This document shows, piece after piece, positions 10,218-23,700 of a stretch of 64,000 nucleotides of DNA. The position numbers were made by a program, and so were the translations under genes. Within the stretch, counting starts at the first letter, position 1. The number at the start of each line of letters is the position of its first letter. The DNA comes from Aulostomus chinensis (Eukaryota; Chordata; Actinopteri; Syngnathiformes; Aulostomidae), in assembly GCA_037954235.1 (NCBI GenBank), contig JBBMOA010000018.1:500001-564000 (forward strand), written 5' to 3'. Below the pieces are notes generated by a model. That model ran no database searches, had not been told where the DNA came from, and worked only from the letters and a program-made list of their open reading frames with translations.

Positions 10218-13200
10218 ATGGCTGACACGGCTGCCGACGACAGCAAGTTCCTCTTCCTGGAAAATGATTTTCGCAACAGCGGTGTGGCACAAGCTGACTG
10301 GGCGGCCAAGAAGATGGTGTGGATCCCATCAGAGAGGGAGGGCTTTGAGGCGGCCAGCGTAAGCGAGGAGAAGGGCGACCAGGTAATGTGTCCCCAATGA
10401 GGTCATCAAGTACAAACACCTCTCGCATACTTTTTATTTCGTGAAATTTGTATTTTATTATGAGCCTCAAAATTGTCAGTTTACAGTAAAACTTAAAACG
10501 TTGTGAATAAGATGACGTCGGCTCGGTGCTCATTGGCCAGCAGCAGATTTGTTTTAGGACCTTTGTCTTTGCGCTGTCATCCACATCTCAGGGCTCCAGT
10601 TGAACAAGTGTCTTTCTGTCTGTCATGAATTTACATCATTGTGAAAAGCAGGGGCAAATGCACCATGGCATCATCACGCGCTGGCGGGTTGGTTGAACGA
10701 GGTATTTCACGTACGCGTTTGAGCTGCAGGTGCTGGTGGAGCTCTTGAACGGCCGGAAGATGACAATAAACAAGGATGACATCCAGAAGATGAACCCGCC
10801 CAAGTTCAGCAAGGTGGAGGACATGGCTGCCCTCACGTTCCTCAATGAGGCGTCCGTCCTGCACAACCTGCGAGAGAGATACTTCTCCAGCCTCATCTAT
10901 GTGAGCAGCACCGCACCTGGGGAGGGTTTTGGATCATATGAACATAAACATATGGGTGGAGAACACGTATGGATGTAGAGTGATGGGGTGTGGCGTTCAG
11001 TCTCCTGGCATTTAATGATGATGCTCTTCTCCTTTCAGTGTTTATAGTCCGGACCCTGTGACAGGGTTAGGAATTAGATTTGTGTACAGGCTCAAACACC
11101 TCTGGGACACATTGGTGCTGAGGCACCGCCCTCTGTCCTTTTTTGAACCTTCCAGTGACGAACATTCAGACAAACGTTTGGTTCTGTTGACCCAAGTTCC
11201 GATGGAGCTTTGGAGGAAAGTAATTGCGGCTACGTGTCAGATTCTACCACTACAACGTCTCCTCAGTTTACACTGGTGTGCATCACCAAAGTTACGCACA
11301 ACCTTAAAAGGCTGACTCTAAAAGTGGGTGTGTCCCTTAAAAACAAATCACAGGGGGTGGGGCCTCTGGCATTAGTCAAAAATTGCTATCAAAATTTTGC
11401 ACTGCTGAATCTCAGTAATATAAACTCACGTTCCAAAACATTTCATTATTATATTTTTTCCATTTTGGCAGTTGATGTACGTTAGATGGATATCAACGTG
11501 ATGGAGGGAGTCGCTCCACCAAAATGAGACGTTCATGAGCACAGCGGCGGAGTCTGGACAGAACATTAGCTTCCTAAATTAGGACATTTTAAACCAGAAG
11601 CAGGAGAAGTTCAGCCCTTCGACATCAAAACCTAAGCCATTATATAAAGTATATACTGGGATGTACTGAAAGGATCAACTGCTCACGGTTTTATTTGTGC
11701 AGTCAGTCTAACAGTCTAATAAGGTGCGGGATGTATAATTAAACCCAAAGTACCATGAAGATCCTGCAGGTTCGCAACGCCAGTCGCTGCGCTCCATATA
11801 TGAGCAGGCGGGAGACGAGTCCACCCTGTCCCACACCCCGCAGGAGCCTCTGAGGGAGGAAGCTGATGACACGCCCCCGGGAGAGGTGTCAAGACTTCCA
11901 ATTCGTCTAATTAATATGTGGCTCATAGTTTTTCATATTTGTAGTTGTATTTGATGTGCTACAGGGTTTAGAGTTTAGAGAATGTACGAATAGATCAAAT
12001 ATTATTCATATGAAAGTCATCCTTATCGGCCCACAACTGGGACATCTCTGGTGTCAGCAGCAGGGGAAGGTGGATGGTGGTGAGATAGATGAACAGATGG
12101 ACTCATAGGCTGATAGACTGATCGATGGATGAGAAGCAGATTTGCAATGTACATCCATGAACGTGTGCTGGCACCTGACTGGAGCAGGGCTTCGTTATTG
12201 GCGTCATCGATTCATGTCTTACTGTTAGAACAGCCTCTCAAGTTCATCAGCGTCACTCTGACATTGGTGCTCTTCAGAGATTCTCATTTTTCTTTTTTTC
12301 TTTTCCTATCCAATCCATGCTTGAAACATGAAACTTGAAAAGTTCAAACGTGCAAGAACGTTCTTGGTCAACGGCGAATGTTCTCAACGTATTGGTTGTA
12401 GATCTTTAACACAATTCACAGAAAGAAGCAAGCAGACAGCACGATCCAGGAAAGGGCGGAGGACTAAGTCTGTCTGAGCGTGCTCAGTGTCCCTCTGCTG
12501 TGCGTCCCAGACCTACTCCGGCCTCTTCTGTGTGGTGGTGAATCCCTACAAGATGCTGCCCATCTACTCTGAGAAGATCATCGACATGTACAAGGGCAAG
12601 AAGCGTCACGAGGTGCCGCCACACATCTACTCCATCACGGACAACGCCTACCGCAACATGATGCAAGGTCTGAGTACAGCCCGGCTTCCTCATCGCACAA
12701 TTAATAGACAGATTTCCTGTGGAAAATGATTCAGAAACGGCACTCAAACAACAAGAAAGAGAAAAAGACATTTCTAGTTTTGTGTTGTAGTTTTTGTTCT
12801 TCCACGACTGGCGTTGATATCAGTGTGGATGCTGAGCTCGTCTCAGTCAACTGCACTCCTGTAAGGTTATTTAACAGTTAGCAACCAGGAAATGTGCTTA
12901 CACACAACATAGATGTTTACAGTTGAAAATCCATAGGTGAGGAGTTCATTTTCACAGGAAACTGAGAAAATGAGTAATTATTCACATGTGAGACAAGCAC
13001 AAGTGGATTCTGAGCATTTTACTCAATTATCCAAATAGCTCCAGGTGATAAGGAGTCATGTTGGAGCCAGCCTTCAGGCGGCAGGTGCTCACGCAGAACA
13101 AGGACACTCCTCCAAATGATTTGTTCTAAAGTAAAGTAACTCCTAACTGTGTAGGAGCTCCACTGTTGCCTGGCAGAGGGACTGACTGCTGAATCAAAGT

Positions 13201-14669
13201 CCCTCCTGTCACTGGCAACAGGATGACAGCAACGAGCTCTTCGTCTGTGACAGACTAGCTAGCTTGTTAGCTGCCACTAAACTAAGATACTTCATGCTGG
13301 CCTGGGCCACACGAACAGTGACCTGACCGTCTTGCTGGCATGAGAGGGAGGGGCGGGGCCTGGTGCACCATCACACTGATGTCATCAGAGCGCGAAATGC
13401 AGTTGTTGGGTATTAAAACACTTTTAATAGAAAACTGGTGCCTCTGTGGCCCAGATTAGAAGCTGCAACAGAAGAGGCCCCACCTGGGGTCTGTCTGTGC
13501 ACTTGCCTCTTAACAACTGGCTGTCTGCGAGGTCCAACAACAGGCCGTGCCACTACCACTAATAGTATTCCCACATACGCCACGACAACTCTACCTACTA
13601 ATAATTAAGGTGAAGCTTCTGCACCCTTTGTATGTTAGTGTGGTGTCTCTGTAGTGTCCTGGTCCGGTCCCTGGCGCTCCTCCACTGACCTCAGATCAAC
13701 TCAGCTCTTTCCATTCCACTCCTGAATGGCCATACATGGAGCAGAGAGACAGATTACAGGGATGGAGCCCTGCATCCACCTGCTATTTTTAGAGGACACC
13801 AGGGATGGAGGCTAATCTCCCTTTGAACCCAGCCGTTTGCTATCCTGCACCGCCACCAAGCTCATGTTTGGTCTGTTCAGCTCCTCTTCAACCAGACTTA
13901 AGCTCAGTCAACATCCCCCCCCCCCCCCCCCCTGTCCGTCTCCTTGTCTCTCTCCCTCTCTCTCTGTAGACCGAGAGGATCAGTCTATTCTCTGCACGTG
14001 AGTCCAAACACTCCTCACACTGCCCTCCATCATCTGGGAAACGCTTCACTGACCTTCATTGTACTGCGCGACCTCAGCTGAACCTGAGATTACACAGAAA
14101 TGAGTTCACCCCTGTGAATGATGTAATATTGTCATTGTATGAACGCACACAATCTAACGGTAATATGGCTAATATCTCTGTGACATGATGATGTTTCTGT
14201 TTCTTCTGAGTTTGTGTTGGCTTCATTTGTGGTTTGCTAGTTTTAATTAATTTTACATCTATTTGTGTGATTGTTTCATTGATCAATGCATAGTTTGTTT
14301 TATCAGTAATTCATTGATTAAAGTGTCTGTCGACTTTTATGTTTTGGGCATCAGAGCGACCCAGTCAAGCACAGATGGCGCATCTGAAGGCTTCGTCTGT
14401 AAATCAGAATAAAAATCTCTCTCTTGTGTGACCAGAGGCGAGTCTGGAGCCGGGAAGACCGAAAACACCAAGAAGGTGATTCAGTACCTGGCCGTTGTCG
14501 CCTCCTCCCACAAGGGCAAGAAGGATGTGAGCCCTGTGAGTGACGACGACCGTGTTACTCAACTCCAGAATCATAAATAAGAAGCTGTTCTTACAAGTGT
14601 GGCACTCTGATCCTGTACATGTCAAACTCTCCAGGCAGAAGAAGAACCTCAAACCTAAAGTCAAATTTG

Positions 14670-14736
<67 letters not shown>

Positions 14737-17700
14737 CAGCAGCAGCAGCAGGGAGGATCTCTGGCTTATGTGAGTAGAAATCTCATAACGGACTCGTCAT
14801 CATCTGTTCGGGTTGTTGCTTAAATCTGCACAGGTTCTCAAAGTGTGGTCCAGGGGCCCCCAGGGGTTCTCGGTTCTTCTCAGGGGTCTTAGAGGAATAG
14901 TTTAATTTCACATTTATTTCAAATATTAAGAATTATTAGAAATGAAATCTGACACAGCGACGCTGATCTGACCTGTAAATATTGAGAATTAAATAACCAC
15001 AAATTGACTTTTTGTAAATGTTTATAATGTTTCACAACTGTCTGAATAACCTTTTAGACACACCTTGTCATCTGCGTAGAACTGCACAGGCTTAATTGTT
15101 CTGGATGACTGCAGAGTTTGATGTGCGACCTTGTTACGGGCTGTAGGGGGAGCTAGAGAAGCAGCTGCTGCAGGCTAATCCCATCCTGGAGGCCTTCGGC
15201 AACGCCAAAACCATCAAGAATGACAACTCCTCACGATTTGTATGTTTCCAGTCGGTTCAAAAACATCCTTTATTACATTGTACAGACATGAATGTATTGT
15301 TGTGACTTCCAGTTCAGGCAGTGATCATGTCGCCGTGTGTGTCCACAGGGAAAGTTCATCAAACTCAACTTTGATGTCACCGGCTATATTGTTGGGGCAA
15401 ATATCGACACCTGTATCCTGGAACATGTTCAATAAGTCCACAGTTGATTGTAAAGAAACATAAAACTTACAACTATCAGTTTACTTTCCGTGATACTACA
15501 GTTACTAGTACTTCATGACTGAGCACCAGTAAAAGTAAAACAGGAACAACACGAATGTCCAGTCAGCAGAAAACAGCAGCTGATGAGGAATCCACAGTTC
15601 TGGGATGAGATAGTGTCGATCTGACAGTGACCTGATATTACCTTCGTTTTTGTTACCTACGTGAGTTCAAGAGGGGGCGGGCGGCCATCTTGTGGCCATT
15701 CCAAGTAATCTTGACTGCAAGGAAGTTGAGACACCACTAATGGAGGCTGCAGCAACAGACCTTTGAATGAAGTTTTCTAGAGAACACAACTGTGAACCAA
15801 ATGGTTATCTTCTTGAGTGTCTGCCGACCTGATCAGACCTGTTGGAAAAGTCTCGCTGCATCCGTCAGGCCAACACCGAGCGAGCCTTCCACATCTTCTA
15901 CTACATGGTGGCAGGAGCCAAAGACAAGATGAAAGGTTAGCAGCTGAAGCATCTCCTACTCCCAGATTCATTTCCAGCAGTACTTCACCCAAAATGGGTT
16001 TTACCTCTCCAGTACTCACTAATGGGAGTATTCAGCTCCACGATGCAGGAAGAACCAGCCACGTATGTTTAGCTTGAAGCTAACAGAGACTGGTGCTAAG
16101 AGCAGCTAAACTGTCCAGAAACGTCTGGTCACCAACTCTGCAGGGCGTGATCACACATGATCCAGGTCTCCTTGATCCAGACGTGGGATCAATAATCCAC
16201 TTAAACTGTTATTTCTTTGAATCTTGTTGATAATTTGAATTCATTTTTTAATGTTTTAAACTACAATACCCGCTGAAAGCACCTTTTTAAAGAACAATAT
16301 GCTTTTGTCATTTCAACTAAAGGGCTCTCAGGACTGTTTAGCTTAGCTTAGCACAAACATGGCAGCAGGCTGAGGCCCTCTGGAGGGGTGTGGCTAGTCA
16401 GTCACTTACCACCATTCATCATGGGACAGGCCTCAGAGTTCTTGCTGGTCACGAGTCCAGCTAAGAGTGTGCCTCCGTTGACATTACAGAGTCAAGCAGT
16501 CCAGAGGTCCACCCTCCCCCTCCTCTCCTCCCCCACCTCCATCTCTCTCCTCCCCCTCTCAACCCCAACCGGTCGAGGCAGATGGCCGCCCACTCTGAGC
16601 CCGGTTGCCTGAGGTTTCTTCTGTTAAAAGGAGTCGCCGAGTGCTGCTCCTGTGGGGACGTTGGGTCTCTTCCATCTGAGTTAGAGACGGAGGTTCTAGA
16701 CCTGCTCTTTGAGTAAAGTGGCTTGAGATGGCTTCATTGTGATTTGATGAGATATGAAGAAAGGTTGATTGGTTAACTTAACTTCATGGCTTCTGCTCTA
16801 CTTAGAACACCTTTTTATGTCTCTAAATCTTTTGTAGTAACAAAAAGCTCTTGCAGTTGTGGGATTGGGTCTTTCTTCTAGGCAAAGCTAAGCTAGCAGT
16901 TTCTGCCTGCTTCCAGTCTTTGTGTTATAATAAAATGCCGTGTGTGTGTTTTAGAGGAGCTGCTGCTGGAGGACTTCGGCAGCTACCGTTTCCTGGTGGC
17001 CGGACACGTGGAGCTGCCTGGCCAGCAGGATGACGAGCTCTTTGATGAGACTCTGGAGGCCATGGACATCATGGGCTTCACCGAGGAGGAGAGATTAGGT
17101 ACATGCTGGCCGTGATAGCATCTCTTCTCACCATTTTCTCACCTTCTATTGTTGGTGCCGGTTCCTGCAATCCAGAAGCTATCAGGAACTTTAACTTCTC
17201 TGGACACATCACGCAGGTGTAAGGTAGTACGGCTTCAAGCCATGTCACCTGAGTCACTGCCACCAAGCTCTCTGTACTCGCTCCAGTCAAAAAGAATAAA
17301 ATATGCACTGTAACTATTAAGTTAAATTTAGTCCTATTTTTTGAAAGAAGGCAAACTTTTTTTATATTTCAATATTTATGTTTCGGGTTTGCACCACAGG
17401 CGGTTACGAATCATTGAGTCTGCACAGTCGTGGCATCAATCGTAGTGTAAACCCTGACTGGAGTTTCCTGCAGTGCCCGTCGTGGTGGTGTCTTTGCTGG
17501 ACGTCCACTCAGCATCTCTTGATTCGTCCTCCAGGGATGTTGAAGGTGGTGTCCACGGTGCTCCAGCTGGGAAACATTAAGTTTGAGAAGGAGAGGAACA
17601 GCGAGCAGGCGACCATGCCCGACAACACCGGTACGTGAATGAGACTGACGGTTCTGGTTCTGTTAGCAGAGACATGATGCACTTTTAGCTGATCTTTTTG

Positions 17701-20700
17701 TTTTCTCTGTTCACATTCTTGCTGGAATGAGACCTACACCAGATTTGATATGACGACAACTCGATGAGTCATTTGAGTCATGAAATATCACTCTTTATAT
17801 TATGGTGTTTGGGCGTTGTCTCTTGATGTTGCTGTGCATTTATCCGGGTCTCCTGGTTGAAACCCTGCGGTATTTCTCTGGTGTCCACAATCGGTTCTTG
17901 AAATGAAGAATGAATAAAAGCACCAACAGCAGGAGCCTCCTGATGGCCACAGATGTTTTTTTGATGCCGTGGCCGCCCTCTGAGCCCGTTTCCTTCTCTG
18001 TCCCATCGTCCCCAGCTGCCCAGAAGGTGTGTCATCTGCAGGGCGTCAACGTGACGGACTTCACCCGGGCGATCCTCACGCCGCGCATCAAAGTGGGCCG
18101 GGAGGTGGTTCAGAAGGCGCAGACCAAGCAGCAGGTAACCTCAGAAGTAACCCAAGGCACCGAGGAAAGTTGGTTGCATTAAACTAGTTGATTTTGATCC
18201 AAGGTGAAGTTCTCTTGATCTTTTAAGGGTTTTCGAAGGTTACAGATGCTTTCATTACACAGCCCTGATTATGATAACAATTAGCTGAGTTGTTTGAAAC
18301 TTGTTCATTGCCTTTTACCTGGCAGACGTAAATACGAGCACATTCTCCACGCTGAGCATCCTTCACTCGCCCCTGGTGAGTTTAGGGTGATCTTAAAATT
18401 TGCTTATTGACATATAGATCATATGTTTATATTATATAATGATTTCCTTGACCTTTGACCCTGCCTGTGAGATGCTGTTGTTTCCTCCTTTCCTTTTGTC
18501 CTTGATGTTTCATCTATTCTGTTGTTTTTTTACTGCCTCATGTTTTATTGTGTTTGTATTTGTTTTAAATTCTCAGTGAACAACTGGGCAACTTTTCTAA
18601 TGTGCTGTATAAATATATTTATATATTGAATGTATTTTCATAGTGGCCTTTCTTTACCTCAGAGACTATCAGGTCTGTGTTGGTCGTAAATTACATCAGA
18701 TCTTTTTTTAACTTCTAATTTATCTTGAAGTTGTTTCTTTTATTCTATGTTTTAGCTTCCATGTTGTTGCTGGCCAGCTGCTAGCTTATATTTTTTATTG
18801 TTCATTTTAGATTTTTGTTTCATTTCTGCGTTTAATTTCTTATAATTTAGCTCAGTTTTTTTAGCCAACTGTCTTGGTTGCTCTTTTTAGCTTAGCTTGT
18901 AGTTTATTTAGCCTCAGCTTTAGCATCTTATTTGTAGCATCCCAGGTAGTCTACTTGTTGTTTTAGGATCCTGTTGGTAAGCTGAGCTGGTTTTAAATAT
19001 ATTTTTGTTTCTGTTATTTGCTAATATTTGACCCTTCAGTTGCTTTTAGCTTGTATTTTGACCTTGTTGTTTTTAGTTCATATTCTTTTTATAATGCACT
19101 TTACTCTCTAAATGTTTGTTTGTGATAGCTTGCATTTTAGCTTTTCCATTTCATATTGGTTATAATTTCTAATTTATTTGTAGTTTCCCAGGTCAGATTT
19201 TCTCTATTCTAGTTGTCCTGCTTTAGCTTAGTTTAAACGTACCGTAGTTAAGGTTCTAGCTGTTAGCTTACATTGTAGCCTCCTTTCGTTTTTAGCAGAC
19301 AACTTCTTTTCTGGTTGTTCTTTTTCTATGATTTATAGCTAAATTGCTAACCCTTGAATCTTTGATGGGAAAAGGAGTGCGTTAATAAACACAAATTTAG
19401 TAAAAAGTTGCAAGAAATGACATAATGAGAGACAGACTACTTTTTTGAAATGAAAAGGAACTGTATTTATATAATTCCCATATTTTAGCACTTAGCCTCC
19501 TGGCAGTTAGATTGAATATTTCAGTTGCATCACAACAGACCAATAAAATTGTCTAAAAATCAATGAAAAAAGCTACTGTCTCCCTCCATCTTTCTCCCTC
19601 TCCTCCTCCTCCTCGACACTCCCCTCAGGCTGACTTTGCAGTGGAGGCTCTGGCCAAGGCCATGTATGAGCGTCTGTTTCGCTGGATCCTGGCCAGGGTC
19701 AACAAGACGCTGGACAAGAGTAAAAGACAATCGTCGTCTTTCCTCGGCATCTTAGACATCGCTGGCTTTGAGATTTTTGAGGTGATGGATCACTGGAAAC
19801 ATTTAAACCCTTATTTCCTTCCTTTAATGTGATCTCTGAACCATCTGACAACCAGAGCGACAGCTGAAGATCACCCTCTCTGCTTCTCAGGACAACTCAT
19901 TTGAGCAGCTCTGCATCAACTACACCAACGAGCGTCTGCAGCAGCTCTTCAACCACACCATGTTCATCCTGGAGCAGGAGGAGTACAAGAGGGAGGGCAT
20001 CGAGTGGAACTTCATTGACTTCGGGCTGGATCTGCAGCCCTGCATCGAGCTCATCGAGAGGCCGGTCAGAACAAACGAATCAACGCCACCCAGGCGTTTG
20101 TGTCATTATTAAGCTTGGGAACGTGTCCTCTGTCTGACTGTCCGCCTCATTCTTATGAACGTGATGTCTCAGGAATGATTTCAGTTAAACGCTGAAAATA
20201 ATGAACAAGTGCTGGCATTTTAGATTCTAAGATCGAAGGTCAAGCAGCAGTTTTCAAGCCGTTCTTCATTCCACAGAAGCAAAGTATTGTAGTATACAGA
20301 CTTATGTAGGATCCCAAGGGTAGATTACCAATACCTTGAAAATACAGACACTGTCTTCTCACCATTAACCCCACATGTGAATGCGCCACCATCATCGAGA
20401 CGAGATCAGCACGTTGTCTCTCTCTGGGATGTACTGACCTGCTCTCAGGTCTCTGTGTCCTGGGTGTCCTGCAGAACAACCCTCCAGGCATCCTGGCCCT
20501 GCTGGATGAGGAGTGCTGGTTCCCCAAAGCCACTGACGTTTCCTTCGTGGACAAGCTGTTGAACACTCACACCGGTCACGTGAAGTTCTCTAAGCCCAAA
20601 CAACACAAAGACAAGCTGATGTTCACTGTTCTGCACTACGCTGGTAAGGTGAGGATCCTCAGAGCAGAACACTCCTCGTCACAGTGAATTTACAGATGTT

Positions 20701-23700
20701 TCACCATGGTCAGCACGACTCCAGCAGCACACATGAAGTGTGTCTGTCTACTTTCTCTGCACCCTCTTCTCTCGGTGTGCTTCCATTTTTCTAGGTCCCC
20801 TGCGCTACATGACACAATAACCATCTCTGAGCTAACTGGCTAGTAGCAAACTACGGATAAAGATAAACTTTATTGTCTGTTCCAAATAGAAAAACAGAAA
20901 TTCCTCTTCTGTCACGGCTGTAAGACGAAGTTTAAAAACCCTAACAGAGAAACACGCGCCTCACACGTCAGGAGCAGCACGACGACTAAGAAATGAAAGG
21001 CCGTCCCGTCTGTGTCAGCTGATGAGGAGCAGCGCTTGCCGAGGGGGTGAAAGATATTTTGTGATGTTTTTCCTGGCCAGTGGGGTTCTGTAGCGTCTGC
21101 CTGATGGCAGCGGCATGAAGGAGGGTGGAGAGGATGGGAGGGGTCCTCAGCGAGGAGGGGGCTTTCCCCTTCACTGAGCCTCCATGTAGTTCACACACCA
21201 GAGGTGGAGCTGGTCCAGTAGTTTTACTGGCCTGTTTTATTCTTGGGGAGAGTTTTGTTTTGTGTTTGGTGAGGAAGTTGAACCAGGTTGAAATGTCAGA
21301 GACGAGGACGGATTCGATGGGTGATTTATCAACAAGGGTTACAATGTCTTTGCTGATGTGAAAGGAGCTGAGCTTCCTGAGCAGGTGGAGACGCTGCTGT
21401 GCCTCCTTGTAGACAGTCCACATGTTGGCCAAAGGACAGGCAAGTGTCCGTCTCTGTCCCCAGATATTTCCAACTTCCCATCTGCTCCACAGTCAGGCGT
21501 GGATCTTCAGGGGCTGGAACTGTTCTGAGCTTGTCCCTGAGGACCCTCAGCATCGCTCTTTAGTTTTAAAATGTTGAGCTCCAGTGAGTTTTCAGCAAAG
21601 GTTTGGACCAGAGTGTGAACCTCCTGCTGGTCCTGTGACAGGGCCTGGGTGTCAGTGACATGTGCCACCAGGACTGTGGCATCTGCATATTTAAAAAGCC
21701 TCAGTCCCTCCCTGCTACAGGTGATGCTGTTGGTGCAGGCAGAGAACAGGATAGGCCACAAAACTCAGCCCTGGGGGGCCCTGTCTTTAAAATAGTAGAA
21801 TTGGATTTCGAACCGTTTAAAAACACAGGCTGGGGTCTGTCCCTGACCAAGTCCTGACTGAAATGAGGAGGATTTGGAGCATTAAATTAGGCAGGGCTGC
21901 TCTGTACTTTTGGAATCGGCATGTGGTTTCCCGACTTTACGTTTTCCAGTGTGCTGATGCTTCATCCTGGCTTAGCCCCGCCCTCAACAGTCGTGGTTAC
22001 GTTACAGAAGCCAGACACCTCTCCTGTGCTGACACAGCCTCATGAAGTGGCGTCTGGTTATGCAAGACTTACATCTACACAACATTTAGTAATATTTGGA
22101 TATTCCAACACTGGAATTTTGTTATTTTTTTTGTTTATGTCTCAAATTAAACATCTGTCATCCAGACCATAACCTTTCTGACGCTGACGTAAAATTTGGT
22201 CATATTTCAACCTGGGCCCTAATTTTTTCTGCATTTGGGACAAAATGATTGTTGTGTATGTGATATTTTTTTGCACCAGGACAATCTGTTCAGCACTCAT
22301 TTACAAAACAAATCTGTCAAATGATGTCTTAGAGTGTTGGTATTGAAACTCAGACTGCACGTTCAGTCCGCCTCACCAAGACTTGGTGCCACATTTCAAG
22401 GTGGATTATAATGCAGCTAACTGGCTGACGAAGAACATGGACCCTCTGAATGACAACGTGACAGCTCTGCTCAACAACTCCTCCAGCAACTTCATCCAGG
22501 ATCTCTGGAAAGACGGTGAGTTGCTCACGAAGCAGCAACACATCCTCATTTGCCACAGCAGGAGCATTACTACACAGTTCTGGAATCCCAAAGTGCCGTC
22601 TGAACGTTTACTGTGTTGTGCCTCATGCCAGTGGATCGAGTGGTGGGTCTGGAGACGATGGCCAAGATGTCAGAGAGTTCAGTACCCACTTCCACCAAAT
22701 CCAAGAAGGGTATGTTCCGTACGGTGGGTCAGCTGTACAAAGAGTCACTGGGAAAGCTGATGACCACGCTCAACAACACGCAGCCAAACTTCGTCCGCTG
22801 CATTATTCCCAACCACGAGAAGAGGGTGGGTTGCTCCTTCTTTGCCGCTCTGAAGCGGCAGCCTCAAGCTCGATTTATATTTGCATCTAAGCAGCACCGT
22901 CCCCCACACCCTAACCAGGACGCGGCGGCACCGTCCCCCACGCCCTAACCAGGACGCGGCGGCACCGTCCCCCACGCCCTAACCAGGACGCGGCAGCACC
23001 GTCCCCCACACCCTAACCAGGACGCGGCGGCACCGTCCCCCACACCCTAACCAGGACGCGGCGGCACAGTCCCCCACGCCCTAACCAGGCTGCAGCTGCA
23101 TCGTCCCCCACGCCCTAACCAGGACGCGGCGGCACCGTCCCCCACACCCTAACCAGGACGCGACGGCACAGTCCCCCACGCCCTAACCAGGCTGCAGCTG
23201 CATCGTCCCCCACGCCCTAACCAGGACGCGGCGGCGCCGTCCCCCACGCCCTAAACAGGACACGTCCCCCACACCCTAACCTGGCTGCAGCTCCACCGTC
23301 CCTCACCCCCTAACCTGGCTGCAGCTCCACCGTCCCTCACACCCTAACCTGGCTGCAGCTGCACTGTCCCCCACACCCTAACCAGGACGCGGCGGCACCG
23401 TCCCCCACGCCCTAACCTGACCAAGTCCCCCACACCCTAACCAGGCCTTTTCTCTTCTAATCGGCAGACTTGCTTTCATATCAGAGCAGATCAGCCACCA
23501 TATACACTGAAGAAAAACTATCATACACTGAAAATGTCGTTAAAGATTCTTAGGCGGCGAGTGTCTGCTTGTTGGTTGCTGTGCTGCAGGCGGGTAAGAT
23601 GGATGCCAACCTGGTGTTGGAGCAGCTGAGGTGTAACGGGGTGCTGGAGGGCATCCGAATCTGCCGACAAGGGTTCCCCAACCGCATCGTTTTCCAGGAG

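Noticed and set aside
22893..23450. Interstitial telomere repeat
   Set aside because: CCCTAACC occurs once per 34-bp unit, not as a tandem hexamer run, so it is at most a coincidence of the unit sequence.
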